From contig NC_064757.1 of NCBI RefSeq assembly GCF_011397635.1, forward strand, positions 27,414,339 to 27,478,338: 64,000 nt of DNA, written 5' to 3'. The notes beneath the pieces are model-generated. The model saw only the letters and a list, made by a program, of their open reading frames with translations, was not told the origin of the DNA and did no database searches. The DNA comes from Epinephelus fuscoguttatus (taxonomy: Eukaryota; Chordata; Actinopteri; Perciformes; Serranidae). Each line of letters begins with the position of its first letter. Within the stretch, counting starts at the first letter, position 1. This document shows positions 1-11,409 of the stretch, piece after piece. A program made the position numbers and the translations under genes.

Positions 1-322
1 CCTGATGAAAGTCCCAGGAATCGTCCTGTGTAAATGCAGTTTGAACAAAGCTGTAACATTCCTGGGTTAAATGCATAAGAACAACACAAACCAGTTTAGG
101 AAAAGCAAGAAAGGAGGAGCCAATCTTCTTCCTTTCAAGACAGACATGCACTGGATGTTGTGTATACAAAAGTAACTATAGTAGAATTACAATATGGAGA
201 AACAACTCAGAATATTTGGTAAGTAAAGTACAGATATGTATGAGGAATAAGGATCAAAGGAGATGTAAAGCAACTTCCAGCTGCCAGACACTGGTGTAGA
301 ACTTCACGTATATCTGCTGTTT

Positions 323-844
323 AACGCCAGGTTCACACTGGATGTGGAAGCGCCCCGATATGTATTTTGTCTCGTGGGCTTACGCCTAGAAGTACATTTC
401 CCCGTGCTGGTCTGCAAGTGATTCTGCTCCTCTGTTCTTTTCTAGTGACATGTAGAACATTGTCAGCTTGTGTGTGCGCGTCTCTTTCGCTCTCTGTTTA
501 GACACAGCTGTCAAATATGTAGAATAACCAAGCATGGCATGTATTTTTTATATAGTTAATAAGAATCAGATCATTTATATCATATAGAATTTATCCTTTA
601 TAGTTTTTCTAATAGATTATCAGTGTATTCTTGCCAGATTTGCCCACGGCTCATTAAAAAAATAGACTAGACGCCAAAACTATCACTGCAGATTGCGAGC
701 TGGCTGCAGAGCTCATTGCTGCGGCGCATCCAGTGTAAACAGCCATATTGGTTAACTTGGGCATCAAAAGGTAATGGGCAGAGCTCCGCGGAAAATCAGA
801 TCGCTTCCCAGTGCTTCCATGTCCAGTGTGTGAACCAGGCGTAA
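323..844. repeat. MITE with about 30-bp terminal inverted repeats
   Basis: The left end reads acgccaggttcacactgg and the right end, reverse-complemented, reads acgcctggttcacacactgg, followed on both sides by a similar tggaagc stretch. Such inverted ends without a transposase frame mark a non-autonomous DNA transposon. The family name is not certain. Confidence 0.6.
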
Positions 845-1917
845 AGCCAGTGACCATTTGTGTGTCTGCAAACTCAGTTAGCCATATTTCCGGGCACACA
901 GTGTTTGACCAGTTGATTTGCATTTACCCAACCTTCCTCTTTTTTTTTGCAAATGAAAAGAAAAATAAAGCATCATGTGTTCTTTAGGTGATGATGGGAC
1001 CATACCTGAAGATATGGCAACTTTGCTCAAAGCCTCACTGGGACTGTGATGCGCAAACACACGAAACTGTAGAGTGTACAAACACATTTTTTGATGGCAT
1101 TCCTGTGACTCTGGGCAGACTTGAGTGTTCTGACTGAACACACACACTTCTGTGTCTATACTGGAAAACTACTGAGAACCATATGCTGCCAAGTTCTGAT
1201 ATTGAGATCTGATTTACTCCGTAGTGTGGCAGCTGTGCCTAAAACACTATTTTTTTCATGCATATAGTTAGAGTTTTTGCTCCTACTTTGACATGAGATC
1301 AATATATAAAGGCAGAACAAAAATGTTGCCTTTAGAATTGTATGCACGCCACACGTTACACACACGTTAAAACTTGAAAGAAAGTGGTGTTTAGAAGTTT
1401 AGACCAAACTGTCAGTGATGCAGCATGTGTTAAGACTGCACCATGGCACTTGTTTAAATAAAAGTATCATTGACGTTCCCATAACTCTGCAGTCTTATAT
1501 TCACATTCAGATAAAGACATGCAGGAAAGGAAAATGATGCTTACTGGCAGTCTGTGGTGTATGAACTATTCCAAGGTATTTCTATGTGAAGAGATGGAGG
1601 ATGATAGATTTTTATAACCATCCTTCCTACCTGACAGTGTTGCATCTTGCCTAATGTACTTGCTCTTACTTGCCAGGTCTTTAAAAAAAAAAAAAGAAAG
1701 AAAGAAACTTAACATCAAAGCGTTTTCGCTGCTTTATTTTACAGCAACATTTAACAGCAGCCGATATGACAACTATACAGAACATGTTGCTGCACCTCTG
1801 ATACCAGAACTGATCAAACATTTTGACAGTTTTGGTTGCCTCACAAAATCAGCCAAGTATCTGGAAAATTGTATCTCTGTAGGTGTTATGTGTTGAGTTT
1901 CATCCAAATGATTTAAT

Positions 1918-2257
1918 TTTAAAGGTCTAGTGTGCAGGATTTGGCAGCATCTATTGGAAGAAATGATGTGTAATATGTTTTTATTAGTTAATAGTCACCA
2001 GAAAATACATATAGTTGTGTTTTCATTGCCTTGTAATGAGCGGTTTATATCTACATACAGAAAGGGTTCTCCTCCATGGAGTCCGCCATGTTGTTCTACA
2101 GTAGCCCAGAATTTACAAACCAAACACTGGTTCCAATTGGGGCATTGATGTTTTCATGTTTTCGCATCAGCCACCGTAGTTGCTTACACAGAAGAGAAGT
2201 TTCAGTTCTGCAACCTCACCTCTCGATGCTTCTAAATCTGACACACTGGACCTTTTA
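1918..2257. repeat. MITE, aaaggtcyagtgtg family
   Basis: The element begins aaaggtctagtgtgcagga and ends cacactggaccttt, so the ends are inverted repeats. A second copy of the family in the opposite orientation is at 56003-56363, and decayed pieces lie near 29640-29720 and 30700-30760. It has no coding capacity; the short open frames inside it are chance. Confidence 0.65.
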
Positions 2258-3875
2258 GTCATCTTTTTGGCGAAGGTTGATACATGGTATTGTGGGTGTA
2301 GTCGATAAGTTTCGTACACAAATATCCCAGTTTTTCTAGTGTGTAAATCTAGAAAAACTACAGCAAAAATAAAAAAACAGAATGTCTTTAGTAAGAACAG
2401 TGCTTGAATTGGTTTCCTCGCTGTTTCTACTCCTTTGAATATCTTGAGCTGAGCGACACAGAAGATGGTGATTTAATGAAGCAGCTGCAGCATTTATGTA
2501 CTGTATAAGTGGCTAATGTGTTGTAAGTGTACAAGTGTACGTGTAAAAGCTTTTACTATACTTTGTATGTTTTTAAGGTCCCTGTTTGAACTGAATAATA
2601 AAAGTTGGAATAAATGTTTGTGTGATCATGCCTACAGCGATTTAGCAGGAGGAGCTGCCGGTAAGGAAATTATCTCTCAATCTTTCATATTATATGAATT
2701 ACTGTAATATTATGCAGCAAGTGGTTTGGCAAGAGTTGAAATATGTGCACCTTTGTAATGCCAGGTTGGGCAACAACAGGGTCTGTGATATACATTTGGA
2801 ATAGGTTTGTTAATGAAGTCCATGTAAGATATATCTGATGAAGACTGCCCCTTTTGAGTTTCATTATTTATCAGCAGTCTACTGAGACTAATCAAAGTGA
2901 TTCAAATTGGCTAATTTTAAAAGAAGAGGTCTAAATAATGTGTAATGTGAAGGATTTTAAAAAAAACCTATGAATATCACTGGTTCCACTAAGGCTTCAT
3001 GGTGGGTGATGAGGTGATGATTCCTGATTTTAAGGGGTGTGAGAAAACATTTTAAATAAATACACAGTAGAGCTTTATCTCAGATTTATATTCGTTTCTG
3101 TGGCAAAAACTAAATAAAATTGTTATTTTTAAAGCTAAGATTATTCTTCAGGATAAAGATTTGCACCCTGGTGGATATTAAAGATATTTTCTATTTCGTT
3201 CTTAACTTTAAAAAAAAGCTGACAGGACAAGGGCACAGTGAGACAGAACCTTCCCTGTCAGCTTAACAGCCTCGTCCTGCATGAGAAAAGTATGCAGTTA
3301 AAACAACAAGAATTGATCAAACAATGGTCAAGCCTTGGGAAGAAGAAAACACTGAATTTGTCAAAAAAGGATCCTATAAATGAAAAAATGTAATTAAAAA
3401 TAAAGAATAAATAAATGATAAAAACAACAGGTAAACTTATCTCTGATATAACATTGTCCAGAAATAATCTGTTTCAAATCTCATTTTACAGAAACCTGCA
3501 GTTATTGCACTCTCTGCTTGGGTTAATTGTACAGTTTTTCAGTTCTATGCCATTATTGTTATGCACTGAATATAATATTAAGTATTCATGAGATATGTCA
3601 CATAGTCAGGGGTTGTGAATTTACTCAATGATAGAAAAGACTTCCCTGAAGAAAAAAGGTTGGGAACCATTGGACCAGACGATGTTGAATTAAACCTAAT
3701 CCAGTTATTTTGAAAGGAGCCACGAGTTGCTTGCATCTTGCATAGTTTACTTTTTAGTGTATTATTTTTCTAATAGTATATGTCACATAAATGCATCTGT
3801 CACTTCAAATGAGTCCCTTTGTAGAAATGGTGAGTATATGAAGCCCTTGTGGTTGTTAATGCAGTATTGATATGC
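2258..3875. other. Gene-free stretch, AT-rich
   Basis: No coding exon was recognised here. Around 2590-2620 there are two AATAAA-like signals on the plus strand, so this could be the 3' end of a plus-strand transcript starting left of the window, but nothing else supports that. Near 3655-3680 there is a short decayed hAT end (ggttgggaaccattgg). Confidence 0.4.
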
Positions 3876-4481
3876 CGTAAAACTTCAATTAATAGCCCAG
3901 GCTATTATTTGCTTTAATCACTGAAATCAACAGGCCTTTATCTGGGACTGTCACACAAAGCTATTGCTCAGCAAAGCTCATGAAATACAAATTGTTTATT
4001 TAAACCAGTATGAATGTTACTTGTATAAAAACTAGGCTTTAGAATATACTGTATATCAATTATGAATCATTCATTTGATCTAGCTCTGACTGACAGAACA
4101 TCAGAGAGAGTGAGTTGGGGCACCTGAGGATTATGGCACCTGGCGTACCAACACAACCCCACTTTATCCTGTTAAAACAGTCACAACTTTGATTATTTTT
4201 TATTAAAAGCCCTTTTGATATTTTTGTTCTGAGGACCCTTACGCACTACAGAAATATGAATAAATTACTGGGCAATGGAGGAATGGACACATAATTTAAG
4301 GTAGCCAACAACCTGGTTTTATACATCTTAAGAACTGCTTTAAAAAAAAAAAAAATGCTTATCAACCAGACCAGGCCTCTAATTGAGATGGGCCTTCATT
4401 TGTCAAAATGTGTAGCCACACTGGGTTAGTAAAAGGGACAAGTTGTTAAATTGGGGCTAGGCTTTTGATTGAAGTTTTACA
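3876..4481. repeat. MITE with inverted ends, about 606 bp
   Basis: The left end gtaaaacttcaattaatagccc matches the reverse complement of the right end gattgaagttttac with few mismatches. There is an internal poly-A run near 4340-4353. This looks like a non-autonomous DNA transposon with no transposase frame. Confidence 0.55.
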
Positions 4482-4547
4482 GTACGACACTCTATCAGAC
4501 TTAAGACAAAGTAACCCACAAATGAAAATGTCCTAAATCAAAATCAC

Positions 4548-4553
4548 TTTATT
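4548..4553 (-). terminator. Polyadenylation signal of the perforin gene
   Basis: The plus-strand tttatt reads AATAAA on the minus strand, about 215 bp downstream of the perforin stop codon. It is the first canonical signal after that stop. Confidence 0.55.
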
Positions 4554-4768
4554 TTGTGCACTGGATGCACAAGGACTTTAAATTTGGTTTGTTAATACTG
4601 ATATATTACAAGATATTTACATAGCAAACACTTTAACAACTATTGAGTTTACTAGTTATAGGAAATGACAGTTGACTAGCTCTTACTGAAAAAACTAATA
4701 CTTAAAAGTTTAATATTATGTATAAAGTAAGTACTGAAATCTACATCAAATCATTGTAATCTAATAAT

Positions 4769-7750
4769 CTACTCTGCGTTGGGGGAGTATCGTCCACACC
4801 TATAGCCTGTGAGGTGAGCATCACATTTGACTGTGTAGGTGAAATAGAGAACTCCTTTGCTCAGCTGACAGCTCAGAGCGCGAGATCCTCGCTCAGGGAA
4901 GACAACACATATACCTGCCATGTCATTATAAAGCACATCTCTATCCCAGACTTCAAACCTCAAGGCCTGACCTAGTTCCACCGATCCAAAGTCATAGGAC
5001 ACATTCCACACTGGGTCATTGTTGTCCATCACCGTCTCCGTCTCTTCGTACATACCGTTGTAGAAGATCTTCACATAGGCGTCGGTTTTCGTGAAGGTGT
5101 CTGCCCTCAAACCTGCAGCCCTGTGGATCTCTAGTCTGAGAGTTCCTCTGCCGGCCCGCAGAGGACAACAGTTATGGTCCAGGTTGGGTGTGGGGGAGCA
5201 GTTCTTGAAACCAGCCTGCTCCGCCTGCAGCTGGTTATCTTTAATATACTCTGAGATAGTGCTTCTCAGATTAGCACTGATCTGTGCGTCGTCCACCAGT
5301 TGATGCAGAGGGAAGATGGCGTAAGAAACCACATCAGGGTTGTCGAGGAGGCTGTTCATCCAGCTCTGGTATGCTTCAGACGGGTCCTCCTGGTAGAGGA
5401 TGTCAGGAAAGTACCTCTCTCCTCCAGTAACCTCAATCTTATGTGTCATGAAGCCTTGGTAGAAGCCCATGCTCATGTTACCCTTCAGGAGGTTGTCACA
5501 CTTGTTGGACAAGGATGCATTACCAGGGACAAAACCAAGAGCCATTCGGAGCTCAAAGTTCAGGCAGTTTTTGATGTCAGACTCTGAGAAACCCTTCAGT
5601 GTGGCCAGGCAGGTCCTGAAGGCAGTGATTCGCCTCACCTTACCACCAAGCTGGACCTATAGGAGACAGAACAAATAATGAAATGAAGGCTATGTCATTA
5701 CCTTCAGCATGATCTTGCACTGAGTAAGAAACTCATATCAAGAAGACCTTCTACAGCATACATGTCAACCACCTGACCTGGTGTATGTAGTGTGTTCCAT
5801 AGGTGTCTATCAGCCGTCTGTATAGGGCTTTGTTCTGGCTCGTATTTAAGTTCCGTGGCAGTCTCATCAGATGTTTGGTGAACTCTGTGCTCAGCGGGGG
5901 ATGATCAGCCAGCCTGTAGCTGAAAAAACAAAAGGCATGCAGAGTTTGACCATAACATGGCAACATAATGCTCACTCTTATGTTAAAGAAAATAAACAAG
6001 AAAAAGTAAACAGTCGCGCTTTGGACATTTTTCTCAAATCATCCTCTTTTGAAAGTCCACTTTTCACACAAGCTAAGAAACATTTGCAGGGTGTCATCTC
6101 GGTTATCTTTCAAATTTTAACCTATTTTGAGATGTGACCAATACGTGCTTTACCTTCTTTACATGGAGGAGATGTCAAGAACAAACTATGAGCTAGTACC
6201 TGGAGTTAGAAATTATGCTGCGTTCAGATGGAATCAGGCAGACGGTAGATGGCAGACAACACCCAACAACACCTTTTGTACAGTTCAGCACAATCGTAGG
6301 ACGATAAAACTAGTCATGCATGGCGATATGTTGCGTTGTTGATGCCGTATTGTTTATAAAGAATGGAATGAAATATTTTGTGTCTCTTATTTTATGTAAT
6401 TTATCCAGTAATGTCCAGTATTTGTCAAGGTCGTTTTCTCCTTGTGTGAGAGCTACATAACATTCAGTTGTAATTTCCATCATGGAGGACGGCAAAAGCT
6501 AAAACGTTTTAACTTTGAATGGAAATGCCGTCTACTGTTATCGTTGCCGGCATTCTCTGATACCTAATTTTATGTCCTTCTCTTGTCCACCAAAATGATA
6601 GCTGGTTAGCCGTCTACTGTCTCCTTGATTCCATGTAAGCAATTACTAATTATCTCGTGACTGGCATCTGTCAAGCCACCATTGAATTTTAGCCCTCTTT
6701 TTAATTAATATTCAATTGCAGTTTTGTTATGCCACCTAAAATGCCCACAATAATAGCCAGTATGCAGATGTAATAGAGCCATAATTCCTCACATGCTAGA
6801 CTTTGCCTATACTGTATGTGACGATGCTTAATTGCAAGCCATGTACCTCATCGTGACAACATATTTTTGTTGTCGAATCCTCATTGTACCTAAGTATAAT
6901 GGCAATAAAAGATCAATAAAAGCAATCAGTAATCATCTCAGTAATCATACATCAATCAGCAAATTACGTGCAATTACAAAGCAGCATTTTTACCAGCACT
7001 ACTCCTTTTTACCTGTAGTAGGTGCAACTGATCTCATGGATGGCAAAAGTGGCCTTGTCCACGCTGTGCTGCGAACGAGCAAACTTTGCCAGGTCTGAGC
7101 GGCTTCCTCCCAGCAGTACCTTGCCAATATTATCTAAACTCAAGCCCACACCCCAGTTGTTGTTAACCAGAGAGTTGGAGCTACGCAGCAGGGAGTCCAC
7201 AGAGTGGTGGAGGGCACTGGAAAGCTGCTTACTGCAGCGGCTGAAGGGACGCCAGTCGAGCACTGCAGCTGGGAGCCTCTGAATCTGAGGAGGAGAGGGA
7301 AGGCAGGATGTTGAGAGGGATGCAGGTTGAGGAAGAAAATAGCTAAAGGAAGTGTGGAATAATAGAGTGAGGAAAAACACAAGGCAGAAGGAGCAGAAAG
7401 TTGTGGTTTGGCTGGAATTAGGTAAAGGGAATTTAGACTGTTTGAAGACACCATGAAAAAGTGAGGTAAACAGTTTTCACCTGTCCTCCTTGGAAGCGGT
7501 TTGGACAGAGCGTACAGGTGTTGTTGTCAGCCAGATGAGCTTTGACATTGATGACGTATGCCCCCGTTCGACGCATCCGCACCACATCAAAACCCTCCCC
7601 TGCCAGGTTGTGGCCCGGGACAAAGGGGGCTTTCTCACACTCTGACCCTGAGCCAGTCCGGCAGCCCTGAACCCTGCAGACCTCCGACATGACTGCCAAA
7701 GCTAATGTAAACAGAACGATGTTGCTCCATTGGTTTCCTCCAGATGGCAT
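4769..7750 (-). CDS. prf1-like: Perforin-1-like pore-forming protein, complete (4 coding exons, 523 aa)
   Basis: Coding exons are 7750-7481, 7284-7013, 5919-5778 and 5656-4769. All junctions are GT-AG and the frame is kept. Perforin is secreted from cytotoxic granules, binds target membrane in a calcium-dependent way and oligomerises into pores. The protein starts with a hydrophobic signal peptide (core near residues 11-20), followed by a MACPF domain to about residue 370 with the signature YGTHY at 221-225. A C2 domain spans about 398-505. Its likely calcium ligands are all present: Asp414, 420, 439, 466, 468 and 473. The cysteine-rich EGF-like linker before C2 is much reduced, with only Cys381, 391 and 392. 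The start is the ATG at 7750, just before the signal peptide. Two tandem mpeg1 genes lie upstream in the same orientation. The ortholog number among the many fish prf1 copies cannot be told by eye. Confidence 0.93.
6216..6640. repeat. MITE inside perforin intron 2
   Basis: The left end (tgcgttcagatggaatcagg, then cagacggtagatgg) is mirrored by an inverted copy at 6600-6640 (ccgtctactgtctccttg, then attccatg). It lies in the 1.1-kb intron between perforin exons 2 and 3 and accounts for much of that intron's length. Confidence 0.5.
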
Positions 7751-8557
7751 GGTTACCTAAACAAAACAACAAACGGGGGGTGAGAATGTAGTCACTGAAG
7801 TCCATATTTTAAAGATTACTTCTTTGCAATGAAATACTCCCTTTAACATGAAACAAGTGTCTGACATGAAGCCCATAGAAGATAGTTGCGTTATTTGCCT
7901 TATGGTATAATGAATTTTGACAGGTTTATTAGTGAGCAGACTGCAGAATGGTTGCTGGTACCCAACTAAAAATTAAAGATGAATTATGTTACACAGTAAA
8001 TACAGATGAGCTTATAATCCTCTCTGCTTTTAAACTGGAGTAATCCTACTGCAGATGTTGTACAACTCTAAAAACGTGCACATCAGAAACCCACAACAAC
8101 ATGAACATGCACTGACCTTGGATTGTATTCAATGTATCGTTCTTTAGAGTGTGTCCTTGTCAGTTGTCTGACTGTAGCGTTCTCAGCCTACAGAAATTCC
8201 TCTCCAGATTTTACCAGCCAAGAAAAACACATTTGTTGTGCCTCACCCTTTTTACAAACCCCATCGATGGCGTTGCTTACCGTAAAAGATGAACTGCAAA
8301 CTGACTAAACTCCTGATCCCGTTGGAAATAAAATCACGGTTGGCAGAGCTTTAGCCGGTCTAAAAGCCTGCTGGGCACACTCTTTTGTCCGTCCTCCACC
8401 CTATGAAAAAAGACCAAGGAGGGAGTTTCCCTGCTTCAGGGCTGTGTATCTGTCTCTCTTCCTCTCCCGCTCTCTTCCCTGAGGCTTTAACAATTTCCTC
8501 AGCATGACTGGGTTTGTTTTTATGTTCATGACCCAGCTCTATGAATCCCTCACAGCT

Positions 8558-8592
<35 letters not shown>

Positions 8593-9060
8593 TGTGCATG
8601 TGTGGGGGAGGGAGGTTCTTGTATAGTCACGAGAGAAAAGATGCATGTTGGTATGAGCAGTCTTTACGGGAAATGGCTCCGTGTATATGTATGTATGTGC
8701 ATGTGAGTGTACAGTGCATGTGTGTCTGTTGCAGTGACCGCGTGTGTTTTTGTGTATATAATGGCTGAGCCGGCCTGTCTGTGTACTGATAACCTTACCA
8801 ACACCATGAGGTCAGCTTTGCCTTTGTCTATTTATGGATGTGGGTGGATGTTGGTGGTTTTCTCAGTTAGGTCAGGGAAGATAAAAGTGTCTCTGTGTGC
8901 AAGAGGTTTCCTTCAACGGTATTATTTAGACAACCAGTATGTGCTTTGGTGCCACGTTTACAGACCTACAGACTCTAACTGTGGCTTTTGCATTTTGTAC
9001 CAGCCTCAACACTATGTGGTGTAAATATAATTTCTGTCTCAAAAATAGAACTCCAGTTGT
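7751..9060. other. Upstream region of the perforin gene; (TG)n tract
   Basis: This holds the 5' flank of the perforin gene on the minus strand. No TATA box or clear first non-coding exon could be fixed. A (TG)n microsatellite runs from about 8562 to 8590 and degrades into further TG-rich sequence to about 8760. No coding exon was recognised. Confidence 0.5.
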
Positions 9061-10622
9061 TAAACGGACAGTTCATCCCACAATCAAAAACACATAATTT
9101 TCCTCTTAACTGTAGTGCTGTTTATCACTTTAGATTGTTTTATTGTGAGTTGCTGAGTGTTGGAGATATCTGCCTTTTGAGAGGTTAATTTAATGCCATC
9201 ATAATCAAACTAGATGGCGCCAAAGGAAGCATGCATCTACTGCTAGCTCACCTAGCATCACTGAGCAAACTAATGTTACAGCACAGCTGAGGAGAACGCC
9301 ATCAATGTTTACATCTCATGCTGTCAGGAGCATGAGCCTTTCATCCATGAGTAGATGCACGCTTCCTTCTGTGCTGTGATACAGTTGGCGGGTGTAGTTC
9401 AAGAGAAAGAAAATCGTTCCTACATGAAAAAGCTCACAACAAGGTCTGTGGATTATCTTGAGTAACCAGGTCATGATCTCTGGTATGAGACTTTTTTTTT
9501 TTTTCTTAATGTATTGGGGGTTTTTTTACAAATATTTTATTTGTATATTTTCAGATTTTAACACAAACAGCACAAATACAAGTTACCCACCCTCACCCTT
9601 GAATAAGAACAATACAAAAAAGAAATGAAGACCAAAAAATACGCTCTTATAGGCAGAATGACCAGCAAGAAGTTCAGCATCTACTACAGAATGGGTGTCT
9701 GTACATCTGCACATAGGATGACTACACACATGTTGTTTGTCCAATCCATTATGAACAAGTATCTATACATATATGCAAATACCTTAGACCATTCTAGATA
9801 AATAGGACATGAATGGTTGCCATGTTTTATCAAAGATTACAGAGCTGAGCAAAATGCTGTTTCTAACTCTCTCCGTGTGTAACAAGTTGGTGATTTCTGC
9901 CAACCAAGTTTTAAAAGAAGTCACGTCCCCAGTTTTCCAAAGAGTCAAAATTTTCCTTTTTGCCACCACATTGCCATGTTGTATTGTCTTTTGTTGCAAG
10001 TGAGATAAAGCTAGGATGGCAGTGCATGGGTCTGGTGTAATATCACAGTTGTATACTTCTGAAAAATTCTTAAAAATATCTGCCCAGAACTCGTTTAGCT
10101 TGGAGCAAGACCAAAAGAGGTGGCCCAAGGTGCCCTTTGCTGAGTTACATTTTGGGCAAAGTGGAGAGAGATAAAGGGAATGTAGGTAAGCACAGGAGTA
10201 GTGCAGCCTGTGAAGCACTTCAATTTGAATAAGTTGGTGTCTAGAATTTATGGAGCATTTGTGAATGTCTTAAAGGTAGGTGTCCCAAGTTTCATTACCA
10301 ACCATGATGCCAAGGTCTTTCTCCCAGGCTTCCTTGAAATACTGTGTGGAGACCTAATTATGAGCTGTAAAAAGATCAACAAACTGGGAGATGAGTCTCT
10401 TCGAGTCGGGTCTGACTCATAAGCGTATTCTTAATGCACTGTTGGGCACTTTGATCAGCAAGAGTGTCATCTAGTTCCATTACATTCAAGAGAAGGCAGA
10501 TATCTCTACGACCAATATCTTCAGTGCTTGCAAACTCATACCAAACCAATCTAGACTGATAAACAGCACTACAAGTAGGAGGAAGAACATGTATTTTTTA
10601 ATTGGTGTGAATTGTCCCTTTA
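9060..10622. repeat. MITE split by a LINE insertion
   Basis: The left part, 9060-9490, begins with acggacagttcatcccac. The right part, about 10548-10622, ends with gtgtgaattgtcccttta, which is the inverted form of the left end. The two parts together match one common fish element with ends of the form gggacagttcaccc / gggtgaactgtccc. An L1-like LINE sits between them, so the MITE is older than the LINE. Confidence 0.55.
9492..10545 (-). mobile_element. 5'-truncated L1-like LINE, ORF2 C-terminal end
   Basis: The minus strand encodes an open stretch (10218-9784, 144 codons) with the cysteine-rich C-terminal pattern of L1 ORF2, including CPKC, then GHLFWSC and the preceding LHRLHYSC. The plus-strand T run at 9492-9504 is the poly-A tail of the element. 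Sequence above 10218 continues the same protein pattern in decayed form. No reverse transcriptase core remains, as expected for a 5'-truncated copy. It is inserted in a MITE. Confidence 0.75.
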
Positions 10623-11409
10623 AGCTTGCAAGATTAAAAAAAGATGCATACTCATAAGGCAGACCTGTTACAGGACTAATTACTTGAAGTGACCACTGAC
10701 TGAGGTATTTTCATAGAATTTAGAGTGTTTTTCAAGTCTTATATAAATAGCGACAAACGAAGCACAAACCATATAAACACGAAGACATGGATTCATTGCG
10801 TTGTTTTACATTACTTTAATCAGTAAAGTGCAGTGCAGTAGATTTTAATAGACACACATTTATAAATCATTTTAATTTCATTAACATTAAAAGTAAAGGA
10901 AAAAAATAATGGTACATTCAAAAAAGTCATACAAAGCATTCATGTTCTTAAATGGGATAGAAAATGGTTTATACACATGGCATTGTGCATTCTGGCCTCA
11001 TGAGGGCAGTGTTGGCTCACTGTGGCCTTCTCCTTTGTACCATTTGGTGAATTTGAAGGCAGATTGTTATCTTTTAGATTTAACGTAAGATGATAAAGTT
11101 TACAATGTTTGCTTATTTTAAGAAACAGCTTAAAATTCACAACATACTGTAAGGAAAATAGGTAGACCTAGATGTATTGCTAAAGCTATTACACTCATCA
11201 ATAGCAGGTGATGGAATGTGACTGTGTGAGTTACTTATTGGTTTCATAAGCACACATAGACAAGGATGATTCACACTAGGAGTGTTTAAACATGAAAATA
11301 TTCCGATCATGTAAAATGTTGGCAGTGACTGCTGATTTGGCATTGAACAAGGAAGTTAGACACAAAATCTGTCACACCAGATTAACCTCCGTCTCTGCGT
11401 GCCAAGCCT
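10623..11409. other. 3' flank of mpeg1 copy 1, homologous to 16740-17569
   Basis: Stretches such as gcctcatgagggcag and gtgcagtgcag occur in the same order downstream of both mpeg1 genes, so this is part of the duplicated unit. A minus-strand ATTAAA (10820-10815) is matched at the equivalent place in copy 2 (16898-16893) and may be the shared polyadenylation signal. Confidence 0.6.
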
